A stretch of 64,000 nt of DNA. Source: Tildeniella torsiva UHER 1998/13D. Lineage in GTDB: Bacteria; Cyanobacteriota; Cyanobacteriia; Phormidesmidales; Phormidesmidaceae. Numbering within the stretch: the stretch's first letter is position 1; the number at the start of each line of letters is the position of its first letter. Below are positions 29,801-39,057 of the stretch, piece after piece. The stretch spans positions 62,001 through 126,000 of the forward strand of contig JAHHIH010000014.1 in assembly GCA_019358835.1 (NCBI GenBank), read 5' to 3'. The position numbers and the translations under genes were made by a program. The notes under the pieces were generated by a model. The model saw only the letters and a program-made list of their open reading frames with translations, did not search any database and was not told the DNA's origin.

Positions 29801-31966
29801 ATGAGTCCGACGGAAATTGTTATTCACGTTTTAGTGGCCATCTTGGTCGTTATTGGCCTTTCCCGTCTGGCAGGGTACGGGTTTAACCAGATTAAACAAC
29901 CCCTAGTCATCGGCGAAATTGTGGCTGGAATTATGCTAGGCCCCTCGCTGCTGGGTTGGCTGGCTCCCACGTGGCAGGCGACCCTGTTTCCAGCAGAAAT
30001 TATGCCTTCGCTAAATGTGCTGTCGCAGGTGGGGCTGATTTTCTTTATGTTCTTGATTGGGCTTGAGCTCAACCCCAAGTACCTCAAGGGAAATCTCGAT
30101 GTTGCCATCTTGATCTCCCACGTCAGCATTTTGGTGCCGTTCTCCATGGGGAGCATTTTGGCGCTTTTGCTCTACCCGCTGGTTTCCAATGGGGCCGTTT
30201 CGTTTACAGCGTTTGCCCTGTTCTTGGGCGCGGCAATGGCCATTACGGCGTTTCCGGTGCTAGCCCGCATCATCACCGAAAACAATCTGCAAAAAAGCCG
30301 TCTGGGCACCCTGGCATTGACCTGTGCCGCAGTGGATGATGTGACCGCCTGGTGTGTCTTGGCGTTGGCGATCGCCGTCACCCGCACTAATACAATGGTG
30401 GGCGCGATACCGACCATTATTTGGTCGCTCATTTACATCGGGCTAATGGTTACGGTGGTGCAGCGGTTTTTCCGCAAGCTGGCGAAATACTACGAACGCA
30501 CCGGCAAACTGTCGCAACTGCTCGTCGCCGGAATTTATATGGCGGTGGTGGCGTCGGCCTTAATTACAGAGGTTATTGGGATTCACTTTATCTTCGGCGC
30601 ATTTTTGCTCGGGGCCGTAATGCCCAAAAACGTCGGCCTGACCCGAGAATTAGCTGAAAAAACCGAAGATTTTGTCTTAATTTTTCTATTGCCCGTGTTT
30701 TTTGCCTACAGCGGGCTTAAAACTCAGGTGGGCTTGCTCAACAGTCCTGGCAAATGGCTATTGTGTTTGGCCGTAATTGGCGTAGCTATTTCAGGCAAAT
30801 ACGTGGGCACCTATATAGCAGCTCGCTTTTCTGGGATTGACCACCGAGAATCCTCTGCCCTGGGCTGGTTGATGAATACCCGGGGACTGACTGAGCTAAT
30901 TGTGCTCAACATTGGTCTAGAGCTAGGGGTAGTCACGCCTCTACTCTTCACGATGCTAGTTATTATGGCGCTGGTGACCACATTCATGACCTCGCCGCTG
31001 CTAGAGATGATTTACCCTAAGCGGTTGATGCGCCTAGATGTTTTAGAACTTGATGCCGAAAACGGTGAGCAAGAGGCGGTACCCTACCGGATACTGGTAC
31101 CCGTTGCTAACCCCAAAAGCCAGGCGGGTTTACTCAAATTGGCCGTGCAGCTTGCCGGAGACCAGCCATCAGCCAGGGTTGACCTTTTAAACCTAGTTGA
31201 AATGCAGGAAGATTATGCTTTTTCGACCACCCCTGCCGAAATCGATCGCCTGATCGAGCAGCGTCAGCAGTCCCTCGACCAGTCTATTCAAGCCTTGGGT
31301 ATCTCTGCATCAAAGCAAACTATTTTGCCGATTGTGCGAGTCACCAACGATGTGGCACGAGAAACCTCAGAAATCGCCCAGTTAGAGCACGCCAATTTGA
31401 TTTTGATGGGTTGGCACCGCCCCGTGTTTGACCAAAACCGGTTGGGTGGCCGGGTAGGGCAGGTGTTGAGTGCAGTACCCAAAGATGTGGCTGTTTTTGT
31501 AGGGCGAAATCTGACATCTATTGACACCGTTTTAGTGCCTTATATGGCTAGCCCCCACAATGACTTAGCCTTGGAGCTAGGGCTACGGTTGGTAGCTAAT
31601 ATATCTACATGTCGTCTAAAAGTCTTGCAGCTCATGATTGACGACTACAGCGAACATGCGTTGAGCAATGAGTTTAGTACGGTGATAGCTCAGATGAATG
31701 AGGCCACAGGCGATCGCATCGAAACCCTAGTGCAATCCACTCGTGAACCAATCGCAGCCATTGTAGAAGCCTCTCGCAGCGCCGATCTGACCATCGCTGG
31801 AGCCAGCCGCGAGTGGGGAGTTGAGCGCCAAACCCTAGGGCGCTACGCCGATGCTCTGTCTAACCACTGCCACTCGTCGCTGCTCATTACCCGAAAGTAT
31901 CGTCAGGTCGCCTCTCCCCACCTGGCCTCTGTTCTGAAGACTTCAGCCAACACGGATCTCAGTTAA
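29801..31966 (+). CDS. CPA2-type cation:proton antiporter with C-terminal USP domains
   Basis: This is a 721-residue inner-membrane antiporter. The N-terminal 400 residues hold about 12 helices with the Na+/H+ exchanger pattern 'QPLVIGEIVAGIMLGPSLLG', 'FFMFLIGLELNP', 'TCAAVDDVTAW' (ion-site Asp pair) and 'GWLMNTRGLTELIVLNIG'. The cytoplasmic C-terminus (about 425-700) contains two universal-stress-protein-like folds ('YRILVPVANPKSQ' and 'VDLTIAGASREWGVE'), which usually bind nucleotides and regulate transport. The exchanged ion (Na+ or K+ for H+) cannot be told. AAGG precedes the ATG. The next gene follows at 66 bases in the same direction. Confidence 0.9.
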   Translation: MSPTEIVIHVLVAILVVIGLSRLAGYGFNQIKQPLVIGEIVAGIMLGPSLLGWLAPTWQATLFPAEIMPSLNVLSQVGLIFFMFLIGLELNPKYLKGNLDVAILISHVSILVPFSMGSILALLLYPLVSNGAVSFTAFALFLGAAMAITAFPVLARIITENNLQKSRLGTLALTCAAVDDVTAWCVLALAIAVTRTNTMVGAIPTIIWSLIYIGLMVTVVQRFFRKLAKYYERTGKLSQLLVAGIYMAVVASALITEVIGIHFIFGAFLLGAVMPKNVGLTRELAEKTEDFVLIFLLPVFFAYSGLKTQVGLLNSPGKWLLCLAVIGVAISGKYVGTYIAARFSGIDHRESSALGWLMNTRGLTELIVLNIGLELGVVTPLLFTMLVIMALVTTFMTSPLLEMIYPKRLMRLDVLELDAENGEQEAVPYRILVPVANPKSQAGLLKLAVQLAGDQPSARVDLLNLVEMQEDYAFSTTPAEIDRLIEQRQQSLDQSIQALGISASKQTILPIVRVTNDVARETSEIAQLEHANLILMGWHRPVFDQNRLGGRVGQVLSAVPKDVAVFVGRNLTSIDTVLVPYMASPHNDLALELGLRLVANISTCRLKVLQLMIDDYSEHALSNEFSTVIAQMNEATGDRIETLVQSTREPIAAIVEASRSADLTIAGASREWGVERQTLGRYADALSNHCHSSLLITRKYRQVASPHLASVLKTSANTDLS

Positions 31967-32032
31967 CTGAGCGTTTAGATCCGCTCGGCTTCCCATTTTC
32001 TCAACCCTATTTCTTCTGTCGAGGATTTCGCT

Positions 32033-32527
32033 TTGAGTCACTTTGATCGAAAGTCTTTAATTTTTTATGGGGTTGCCATTAGCTCTGTGGTGACTCTCTT
32101 TAGCGTAGTCAGCCGGTATGGCACAGCCCGTCTCCAGGCCCCGATCGCGATCGCAGGCAACTATCAACTGCAAATTGAGCCCAGCGAGCTGTGTTCTGAG
32201 CCCCCCTCTTTGCAGTTGCGCATTCAGCAGTCGGGCATTTTCGTCAACGGGGTGCTGACGGCAGCCAGCCCCGAGGCAGAACCAGCCGGAGCAGGGGGCA
32301 AACCCTTTGCCCTAGACGGGAGGTGGCGCTCTCCCGAACTTGATTTAGCGGGTCGCTCACCGGCCATGACGGTATGTGGGCAGTCGGTCGAGAGGGTTGC
32401 GATCGCCAGCACCCGCGACGGCGACAGCTTTAGCGGTCAGCTCACCTTCGCGGGCTTACCGGCTCCGCTGATGTTTAACAGCCAGCTCCTACCCGCTCAA
32501 ACCTCCGCCAGTTCAACCTCCCACTAG
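32033..32527 (+). CDS. Hypothetical membrane-anchored protein
   Basis: This 164-residue protein has one N-terminal hydrophobic segment at about 9-27 ('LIFYGVAISSVVTLFSVVS') that should act as an anchor. A mostly beta-like extracytoplasmic part follows ('GNYQLQIEPSELCSEPPSLQ') with two cysteines. No start other than TTG at 32033 fits the anchor; GAGGA lies 8-12 bases before it. It follows the antiporter gene by 66 bases and may be co-transcribed, so it may be linked to ion transport (inference). I do not recognise a family. Confidence 0.6.
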   Translation: MSHFDRKSLIFYGVAISSVVTLFSVVSRYGTARLQAPIAIAGNYQLQIEPSELCSEPPSLQLRIQQSGIFVNGVLTAASPEAEPAGAGGKPFALDGRWRSPELDLAGRSPAMTVCGQSVERVAIASTRDGDSFSGQLTFAGLPAPLMFNSQLLPAQTSASSTSH

Positions 32528-32836
32528 GTCGCGCTAGGCTAAACACCTGTTTTTAGCCTAGCGCTCCTATGCAGTTGACAGCCTCAGTGTCGGCAGCTTC
32601 AAGCAATAGCTCAGTTCAGCCGCAGAACTCAGTGCAACAATCTACGCTTGGGTTCAGCAAAACTCAAGGTAGGCGCTAAAACTCCTAACAGTTGGGCAAC
32701 CAGACGACGACGAACCCAGCCTTTCATCCTGGATGAGGCCAGATTCACCCCAAGATTCAACCTTATATTTGTAGTGCTAGACACGATTCTTTTAAACAAG
32801 TTAAAGTGGTACTGAGTATGAATTATTTCCCCTGCC
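32528..32836. other. Intergenic region upstream of the Fur-family gene
   Basis: The region begins with the hairpin at 32531-32564. The rest is unremarkable up to an AT-rich block at about 32760-32830, likely the promoter of the Fur-family gene. No ORF is supported. Confidence 0.45.
32531..32564 (+). terminator. Hairpin after the membrane-anchored protein gene
   Basis: A perfect 13-base stem (32531-32543 with 32552-32564) with an eight-base loop starts four bases after the stop at 32527. It lacks a clear T-run after the stem but is the obvious transcript end. Confidence 0.6.
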
Positions 32837-33277
32837 ATGGATGAGCAAGCTGCCTCTAATAAGCCCATCGCCTCCCTAGACGATGCCATTGAGCGATGCC
32901 AGGCTCTTGGCATGCGGCTCAGTCGGCAGCGGCGCTACATTTTAGATCTGCTGTGGCAGCACCAGGGCCACCTCTCTGCCCGCGAAATTTACGATCGCCT
33001 CAACCAGCAGGGCCGCGAGATCGGCCACACCTCCGTCTACCAAAACCTCGACGCCCTCTCCGAGCAGGGCATTATTGAGTGCGTCGAGCGTGCCGATGGT
33101 CGCCTCTACGGCCACCTGAGCGACTCCCACAGCCACGTCAACTGCCTCGACACCAACGAGATTATTGACATTGAGGTCACCCTGCCCGCCGACCTGATTC
33201 AGCAGATCGAAGCCCGCACGGGGGTCACCATTACCGACTACCGCATTGACTTCTTTGGCACCACCGCCACCCAGTAA
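32837..33277 (+). CDS. Fur-family transcriptional regulator
   Basis: This 146-residue metalloregulator has a winged-helix domain (about 15-90: 'GMRLSRQRRYILDLLWQHQG', 'LSAREIYDRL', 'TSVYQNLDALSEQGII') followed by the metal-binding region 'GHLSDSHSHVNCLDTNEIID' (92-111) and a dimerisation domain. The usual CxxC after HxH is replaced by 'CLDT', and no second CxxC occurs, so it lacks the structural zinc site. It could be a PerR/FurC-like or Zur-like paralogue, but which cannot be decided. The ATG at 32837 gives a normal length. It ends 20 bases before a strong terminator facing ndhD. Confidence 0.9.
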   Translation: MDEQAASNKPIASLDDAIERCQALGMRLSRQRRYILDLLWQHQGHLSAREIYDRLNQQGREIGHTSVYQNLDALSEQGIIECVERADGRLYGHLSDSHSHVNCLDTNEIIDIEVTLPADLIQQIEARTGVTITDYRIDFFGTTATQ

Positions 33278-33296
33278 GATCCTTGCAATATCCCAG

Positions 33297-33341
33297 ATAC
33301 CCAAGCCCCCTCGGAGCTCGACTCCGAGGGGGCTTGGGTAT
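33297..33341. terminator. Perfect 20-bp convergent terminator fur/ndhD
   Basis: Arms 33297-33316 and 33322-33341 are exact reverse complements with a five-base loop; the stem is GC-rich. It lies between the convergent ends of the Fur-family gene and ndhD. Confidence 0.85.
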
Positions 33342-33354
33342 TGGCATAACGTCT

Positions 33355-34941
33355 TTACTGACTCACCGAGGGCGCCTTTAGCACCGGCAGGGCGGCAAGG
33401 GGGGCCAGCGCTTCGCCACCGGATTCGGTCACGAACACCTGACTGAGGCGGGCCGTGAGCTTTTGGGTGGTGGCATCGTAGATTTGGGTCAGCATCTTGG
33501 GGTAGAAGCCAAAGCCGATAATCGGCACCAGCAGACAGGCGATGATAAACACCTCGCGGGGTTCGGCATCGGCCAGCACTTCGTGCTCGATCAGCTCTTT
33601 ATTCTCAGGGCCGTAGAAAATCTCCCGCAGCATCGACAGCAGGTAGATGGGCGTAAGAATGACCCCAATGGCCATAAAGATGACGGTGACGAGCCTAAAG
33701 GTCAAGCTGTAGGCGTCGCTGGTGGCAAAGCCCACAAACACCATTAGCTCAGCCACAAAGCCGCTCATGCCCGGCAGCGCCAGCGAGGCTAGCGAACAGG
33801 CGGTAAACATGGCGAATATCTTGGGCATCTTTTTGCCCACGCCGCCCATTTCATCCAGGATCAGGGTGTGGGTGCGATCGTAGGTGGCCCCCACCAAAAA
33901 GAACAGACTGGCCCCAATTAGCCCGTGGGAGATCATTTGCAGCACCGCGCCGCTCAACCCTAAATTGGTAAACGAGGCAATCCCAATCAGCACAAAGCCC
34001 ATGTGGGAAATCGACGAGTAGGCAATCTTGCGCTTTAGGTTGCGCTGAGCGAAGGAGGTCAGCGCTGCGTAAACGATGTTGATGCAGCCCAAAATGACGA
34101 GCACTGGCGCGAAGTAGGTATGGGCATCGGGCAGCATGCCCAGGTTCATGCGCACTAGGGCATAGCCGCCCATCTTGAGCAGAATGCCCGCCAGCAGCAT
34201 GTGCACCGGGGCGGTGGCCTCACCGTGGGCATCAGGCAGCCAGGTGTGCAGTGGAATAATCGGCAGCTTGACGGCGTAGGCAATCAAAAACGCGCCGTAG
34301 AGCAAAAGCTGCATCCGTAATGGATAGACCTTCTCTGCCAGGGCCGTCATGTCAAAGGTGATGGTGTCGCCGTAAAAGGCCATCGCCAGCGCCGCCACCA
34401 AGATAAACAGCGACCCGCCCGCGGTGTAGAGAATAAACTTGGTCGCCGCGTAGAGCCGCTTCTTGCCGCCCCAGATCGACAGCAGCAGATACACCGGAAT
34501 CAGCTCCAACTCCCAAAACAGGAAGAACAGCAGCATATCCTGCACGGCAAACACGCCGATTTGGCCGCTATACATGGCCAGCAGCAAAAAGTAAAAGAAT
34601 TTAGGTTTAAGGGTCACCGGCCAGGCCGCCAGCGCCGCCAGGGTGGTAATAAACCCGGTCAGCAGCACCAGGGGCATCGACAGACCATCCACCCCCACCG
34701 ACCACTTGAGGTCGAGCTGGGGCACCCAGGTGTAGCTTTCGACTAGCTGTAGACCAGGATTGCTGAAGTCGTAGTTGAGATAAAAGGCGGCCACAATCAA
34801 CACAAAGTCGATTAGGCCCACCGATAGGGCATACCAGCGCACCGTCTTGCCGTTGTCGTCAGGCAAAAACGGGATGGCTATGCAGGCCACCAGCGGCAGC
34901 AGCGTAACGGTGGTCAACCAGGGGAAAGTCGCGAAGTCCAT
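33355..34941 (-). CDS. ndhD: NAD(P)H-quinone oxidoreductase subunit 4 (NdhD)
   Basis: NdhD is one of the proton-pumping antiporter-like subunits of the thylakoid NDH-1 complex, used in cyclic electron flow, respiration and CO2 uptake. The 528-residue protein has about 14 helices with '[16 protein letters not shown]', '[23 protein letters not shown]' (pump Glu), '[20 protein letters not shown]', and '[13 protein letters not shown]'. It follows ndhF by 175 bases in the same direction, which is the arrangement of ndhF1-ndhD1 or a related pair. Which of the ndhD paralogues this is needs comparison with a full genome. The ATG at 34941 gives the standard start [12 protein letters not shown]. Confidence 0.95.
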   Translation of the reverse strand: MDFATFPWLTTVTLLPLVACIAIPFLPDDNGKTVRWYALSVGLIDFVLIVAAFYLNYDFSNPGLQLVESYTWVPQLDLKWSVGVDGLSMPLVLLTGFITTLAALAAWPVTLKPKFFYFLLLAMYSGQIGVFAVQDMLLFFLFWELELIPVYLLLSIWGGKKRLYAATKFILYTAGGSLFILVAALAMAFYGDTITFDMTALAEKVYPLRMQLLLYGAFLIAYAVKLPIIPLHTWLPDAHGEATAPVHMLLAGILLKMGGYALVRMNLGMLPDAHTYFAPVLVILGCINIVYAALTSFAQRNLKRKIAYSSISHMGFVLIGIASFTNLGLSGAVLQMISHGLIGASLFFLVGATYDRTHTLILDEMGGVGKKMPKIFAMFTACSLASLALPGMSGFVAELMVFVGFATSDAYSLTFRLVTVIFMAIGVILTPIYLLSMLREIFYGPENKELIEHEVLADAEPREVFIIACLLVPIIGFGFYPKMLTQIYDATTQKLTARLSQVFVTESGGEALAPLAALPVLKAPSVSQ

Positions 34942-35027
34942 AGAGCTGTTTCTCGTCGCGTTCTGCTAAAAGGGCAGGATATTAAAGGAATCAGGGCGAT
35001 GGCAAGGATTTGGGGAGGGTTGAAGGA

Positions 35028-35081
35028 TTAGAAAGTTAGCAGGTCGGCAGGTTGGCAAGTTCAAACCGTCAAACTTTCTAA
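35028..35081. repeat. Inverted repeat between ndhF and ndhD
   Basis: ttagaaagtt (35028-35037) and aactttctaa (35072-35081) are perfectly complementary across a 34-base centre. The segment continues with tandem-like 'ttctaac' units up to 35108. It is an intergenic repeat placed inside the presumed ndhF-ndhD transcript. Confidence 0.55.
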
Positions 35082-35116
35082 CCTTCTAACTTCAAAACCT
35101 TCTAACCCCCAAACCG

Positions 35117-37198
35117 CTAAGTCACACCCGACAGCAGCACCAGCCCCAGCACCGCCCCAAACACAATCAAGGCATAGAACTGAGCACGGCCATTCTCCAG
35201 GTACTTGAGCCCTTCGCCGGTCACTAGGGTGACGAGACCCGCCAGGTTGACGATGCCATCGACGATACGGATATCGACTTCAAGCACCTGCTTGGCCAGC
35301 TTGCGGCTGCCCTGGACGAAGACCACATCGTAGATTTCGTCGATGTACCACTTGTTAAGCGAGAGGTTGTAGAGGAAGGGGATTTTGGCGGCGATCGCCT
35401 TCGGATCAATCGCCTTCGTGCGATACATCAGCACGGAGATAATGATGCCGACCGTGGCGATCGCAACAGAACTTCCCGCCATCAGTGCAAACTCGCTCCA
35501 GTCAAAGGCTTCCGCCGACTCCAGCGCTTCTACCACTTCCCCAGTGGGATGAATGAAAGCCTCAAAGTAGTTGGCGAAGGGGGTACCCAGCAGGCCCACC
35601 AGCACCGAGGGCACCGCCAGCGCCATCAGCGGGAAGGTCATCGACAAGGGCGACTCATGGGGTTGGTGGGCGTGGTGGCCATGGTCATCGTGGTCGTCGT
35701 GGGTAGCATCCAGGGTCAGCTCCTGGGGGTTCATGGCACCGGGGCCAAGGGATGCGCCCATTCTCTGGAGCTGTGCCCGCTTGAGGTCGCGGCGAATGCC
35801 TTCGTCGTTGCCCCGGAAGCTGCCCTCAAAGGTGGAGAGGTACATGCGGAACATGTAGAAGGCGGTGATCCCCGCCGTTAGCCAACCCACAACCCACAGC
35901 GCGGGGTTCGCCGCAAAGGTCGCCCCTAGAATCTCATCCTTAGACCAGAAGCCTGCAAAGGGAGGAATGCCGCAAATGGCTAGGGTACCAATCAGGAAGG
36001 TAATGGCGGTAACGGGCATGTACTTGCGCAGACCACCCATCAGGCGCATATCCTGGGCCAGCACCGGATCGTGGCCCACTACGGCTTCCATGCCGTGAAT
36101 CACGGAGCCGGAGCCCAAAAACAGCATAGCCTTGAAGTAGGCGTGGGTCATGAGGTGGAAGAGGCCTGCACTGTAGGCACCCACACCCATGGCCATAACC
36201 ATGTAGCCCAGCTGCGACATAGTCGAAAAGGCCAGCCCTTTCTTGATGTCGTTCTGAGTGATGGCGATGGTCGCGCCCATAAAGGCGGTAAACGCCCCGG
36301 TGTAGGCAATCACGGTCATCACCGTGGGAATGTGCTCAAACACCGGATACATGCGGGCAACGAGAAATACGCCCGCCGCCACCATCGTCGCGGCGTGAAT
36401 CAGCGCCGAGATCGGGGTGGGGCCTTCCATGGCGTCGGGCAGCCACACGTGGAGCGGGAACTGGGCCGACTTGGCCACCGGGCCGAGGAACACCAAAATG
36501 GCGAAAATGGCGGCGACGCTAGCGGGCAGGCTGCCCACATTTACCAAGTCGGTAAGCCGCTCGCCCATGATTTCAAAATCAAAGCTGCCGGTGGCCCAAA
36601 ACAGGCCGAGGATGCCCAGCAGCAGGCCAAAGTCGCCCACGCGGTTGGTAACAAAGGCCTTTTGGCAGGCATCGGCAGCGGGCTTGCGGTTGTACCAAAA
36701 GCCAATCAGCAGGTACGAGCACATGCCCACCAGCTCCCAAAACACGTAGACCTGGAGCAGGTTGGGGCTAATCACCAGGCCCAGCATAGAAGAGCTAAAC
36801 AGGCTCAGGTAGGCGTAGAACCGCACGTAGCCCGGATCGTGGGCCATGTAGCCGTCGGTGTAGATCATCACCAGAAAGGCGACGGTGGTGACCACTACCA
36901 GCATCAGCGCAGCCAGGTGGTCGATGGTGTAGCCCATCTCAATGCGGAAGTCACCCGCCGAGGCCCACTCAAACATGGCCTGGTAGGGGGCGTGCCCCTG
37001 CCACTGGCTCCAAAAAATTGCAAAGGAAAACGCCATCGCCGCCCCCATCAGGGAGACGATGAAGATCGCCGTCGGCTGCCGCAGCTTGCTGGTGGCCTCG
37101 CCGTAGGAAATCAACCCGGTGCCAACGATGGCAGCCCCGATGAGCGGCAGCACCGGGATCAGCCAGGCGTATTGATAAAGCGTGTCTACAGAATCCAT
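35117..37198 (-). CDS. ndhF: NAD(P)H-quinone oxidoreductase subunit 5 (NdhF)
   Basis: NdhF is the distal antiporter-like subunit of NDH-1, carrying the long lateral helix that ties the pump subunits. The 693-residue protein has about 15-16 helices, with 'YTIDHLAALMLVVVTTVAFLV', 'LLQVYVFWELVGMCSYLLIGFW' (pump Glu), 'AKSAQFPLHVWLPDAMEGPTP' and 'FSTMSQLGYMVMAMG'. A His/Asp-rich loop 'DATHDDHDDHGHHAHQPH' lies at about 495-513. A C-terminal conserved region includes 'LNKWYIDEIYDVVFVQGSR'. It is the first gene of the ndhF-ndhD pair; the upstream 325 bases separate it from a divergent gene. Confidence 0.95.
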   Translation of the reverse strand: MDSVDTLYQYAWLIPVLPLIGAAIVGTGLISYGEATSKLRQPTAIFIVSLMGAAMAFSFAIFWSQWQGHAPYQAMFEWASAGDFRIEMGYTIDHLAALMLVVVTTVAFLVMIYTDGYMAHDPGYVRFYAYLSLFSSSMLGLVISPNLLQVYVFWELVGMCSYLLIGFWYNRKPAADACQKAFVTNRVGDFGLLLGILGLFWATGSFDFEIMGERLTDLVNVGSLPASVAAIFAILVFLGPVAKSAQFPLHVWLPDAMEGPTPISALIHAATMVAAGVFLVARMYPVFEHIPTVMTVIAYTGAFTAFMGATIAITQNDIKKGLAFSTMSQLGYMVMAMGVGAYSAGLFHLMTHAYFKAMLFLGSGSVIHGMEAVVGHDPVLAQDMRLMGGLRKYMPVTAITFLIGTLAICGIPPFAGFWSKDEILGATFAANPALWVVGWLTAGITAFYMFRMYLSTFEGSFRGNDEGIRRDLKRAQLQRMGASLGPGAMNPQELTLDATHDDHDDHGHHAHQPHESPLSMTFPLMALAVPSVLVGLLGTPFANYFEAFIHPTGEVVEALESAEAFDWSEFALMAGSSVAIATVGIIISVLMYRTKAIDPKAIAAKIPFLYNLSLNKWYIDEIYDVVFVQGSRKLAKQVLEVDIRIVDGIVNLAGLVTLVTGEGLKYLENGRAQFYALIVFGAVLGLVLLSGVT

Positions 37199-37523
37199 CT
37201 TGACTGCCTACTCCAAGAGCTTGCGTGAGTTGGCAAAAAACCGCTTACATTCTGACATACCCTTCCCCAAGGAAAAGTCGGTTTCGTAGCAAAGTTGGGA
37301 AAGATCGGGCGCGATCGCCCCCAGTCTGACCGGCTTTAGAGCCCGACTTAGCGGCCCTCAACGTATACTAAGCGCTTTCCCCAGGCCCATTCTGTCGATC
37401 CAGGTGACCGAAGGGCAGGTTTCTTAAGAAAGATGTCCGATTCTTCGGGCAATTGCCGACTGCGAGCAAAATCTCACCCTTGAGCCATAATCAGGTCAGC
37501 CGCTGTTGTCAATAGATAATCTA
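37199..37523. other. Divergent promoter region ndhF / small membrane protein
   Basis: The 325 bases between the divergent genes contain a HIP1 site (37312-37319) but no ORF or strong hairpin. A binding site for an NdhR/CmpR-type regulator could lie here, but no clear inverted repeat of that kind was found. Confidence 0.4.
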
Positions 37524-37928
37524 ATGGCTAGCCCGCCAACGATTTACTGGGCTCAGTCCTCGGCGAAGGCGAAACGGATGTTTTGGGACGCTATGAAGCT
37601 CTGGCTAATCTGCTTTTTAGTCTTATTCTTTGGGGCCGAAGCCGCCCAGTGGTTGGGCCATCTACCCTGGGTGAGCCGCGTTGAGCTGTCGCTGCCGCTG
37701 ACGGTCGCGGGGGGCATTGGACTGGCGATCGCCTCCAACTATATCGCGCTTTTTGGTCGCAGCTGGCCCACCTTCAGCCCCCGGCCTACAAAGGCAGCAG
37801 ATCCCCCTCTGCCTATCCCTCCAGCACCGCCTACCCTCACAGCCGCAGCCCCCGTCAAATCCTCCAAGGCCAGCCGTAAGGCGGATACGATCTCCTTTGA
37901 GATCAAAAAACCCCAGGCGAAGGGGTGA
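37524..37928 (+). CDS. Hypothetical two-helix membrane protein
   Basis: The protein is about 134 residues. Two hydrophobic helices at about 28-45 ('LWLICFLVLFFGAEAAQWLG') and 58-75 ('PLTVAGGIGLAIASNYIALF') are followed by a Pro/Ala-rich tail ('PPLPIPPAPPTLTAAAP') and a basic end. The ATG at 37524 is preferred over the upstream TTG at 37506 because it removes only a short polar leader; neither has a strong ribosome-binding site. I do not recognise the family. The gene is divergent from ndhF and followed by a repeat. Confidence 0.55.
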   Translation: MASPPTIYWAQSSAKAKRMFWDAMKLWLICFLVLFFGAEAAQWLGHLPWVSRVELSLPLTVAGGIGLAIASNYIALFGRSWPTFSPRPTKAADPPLPIPPAPPTLTAAAPVKSSKASRKADTISFEIKKPQAKG

Positions 37929-37946
37929 GGGAGAGGGAGCGGAGAA

Positions 37947-38025
37947 GAAAAGTTTTGAGTGCTTAGTTTTGAGTTTTAAGTTCTCGACTCCACAGCCCAT
38001 TCAAAACTCAAAACTCAAAACTTTC
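37947..38025. repeat. attttgagt-type inverted repeat
   Basis: aaagttttgagt (37949-37960) pairs with actcaaaacttt (38013-38024); further agttttgagtttt and aaaactcaaaact motifs lie between them. This is the second clear member of the AT-rich repeat family also seen at 15797-15839 and 60730-60822. It is followed by a CCCCCTACTCCCTACTCCCC tract to about 38065. Confidence 0.6.
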
Positions 38026-38055
38026 TCCCGCCCCCTACTCCCTACTCCCCACTTC

Positions 38056-38634
38056 CTACCTCCCCATATTCCGCTTCAGTTCCTCCAGCTCCTGCTCCGT
38101 CTCCCATCGCTGAAACGACTCCTCTACCGGATCCATTGAATTGTGACCAACCCTATCAAAGGGGGGCTTGGCCCAGCCCGTATCCCAGCTGGTGGTAGTG
38201 CGCTGGGCCGTTCGCTGGGCCTGAGTCTCAGCGATCTTGGCTTTGAGTTCGCGGCGGCGATCGTGAATGTCTTTTTGCAGAGTGCGGGTCTGCTCAATCT
38301 GCTCTTTAACACCTTTCATCTGGCCCCAGTACTGGTTGCCCTGGCGCAGCAGGGCGGCTTCGCGCTCTTGGGCCGTTTTGACCAAGTCAAGCCGGTTAGC
38401 CGCCTGGGCGTTTTGAATGCGGCTATGCCAGCGCTGAATGTCTTGGGCGGTGGCAAGAATGCTGTCTTCGAGCTGCTTTTCGCGGCGCTTGAGGTCGCCC
38501 AGCAGGTGAATAGCGTCTTGTTCTTGGCCCCGCAACTGGTCTTCGAGCCCCCATAGCTCTAGATGGGGATTAGCCTTGAGAAATTCGTCGAGCCGGGTTT
38601 CGAGAAATTTGCTCAGGTCTTCAAAGAGGCCCAT
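38056..38634 (-). CDS. TIGR04376-like coiled-coil protein
   Basis: This is a 192-residue, mostly helical protein. It starts 'MGLFEDLSKFLETRLDEFLK' and continues with 'NPHLELWGLEDQLRGQEQ'. A long coiled coil (about 45-135, heptad-rich 'KRREKQLEDSILATAQDI', 'ALLRQGNQYWGQMKGVKEQI') precedes a polar C-terminus. It resembles the TIGR04376 family, known mostly from cyanobacteria and of unknown function. It has no signal peptide or membrane helix, so it should be cytosolic and could oligomerise through its coiled coil. Confidence 0.65.
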   Translation of the reverse strand: MGLFEDLSKFLETRLDEFLKANPHLELWGLEDQLRGQEQDAIHLLGDLKRREKQLEDSILATAQDIQRWHSRIQNAQAANRLDLVKTAQEREAALLRQGNQYWGQMKGVKEQIEQTRTLQKDIHDRRRELKAKIAETQAQRTAQRTTTSWDTGWAKPPFDRVGHNSMDPVEESFQRWETEQELEELKRNMGR

Positions 38635-39057
38635 GGTGTAACTCCTGCCGCAATGCCTTGCTTTTCAGAATAGCGGGTTAGCGGTGCAGGCGTTTCTCTA
38701 GGTAGATCTAGCCAACCTGGTGAACATCTGAGCAGGGCCATGCTCAATAGATGAGCCAAGACACATGTCAAAAGGCCTGGGGCACCCAGAGGGTTTGAAC
38801 CGCGAAACAGCAATCTGTTAAGTCTTTTGGCATCTTAGCAAACCACCTGCAAAGAAAAAATGAGGGCGGATAAAGACTAAACGCAATTAATCGTTAGCCA
38901 GCCTATAGCTGGGTTTGAGCTGTTTTTGAACCGACCTAATTTACGCGCGTCTGACGATTATGCTACCAGTGAGGTAAGATATCTTGTGAACTTGATAAAT
39001 AGTGGCTATTTCGCTTCTTTTATATGAAAAAATTGTTTTTTGGGGGCAAGATTCAAG
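38635..39057. other. Intergenic region upstream of the CPA1 antiporter gene
   Basis: These 423 bases lie between divergent genes. A stretch at about 38762-38840 superficially looks like part of a minus-strand tRNA but cannot be folded into a cloverleaf (see rejected items). The AT-rich block at 38990-39050 probably holds the antiporter promoter. No ORF is supported. Confidence 0.45.

Noticed and set aside
36071-37228. 385-codon plus-strand ORF opposite ndhF
   Set aside because: It is the mirror of a well-supported gene, its product is His/Gly/Arg-rich without domains, and it arises from the GC-rich third positions of ndhF.
38762-38840. tRNA-like stretch on the minus strand (GGTTCAAACCC-like T arm)
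   Set aside because: Neither an acceptor stem nor D and anticodon arms of the right size can be drawn, so it is not called as a tRNA.
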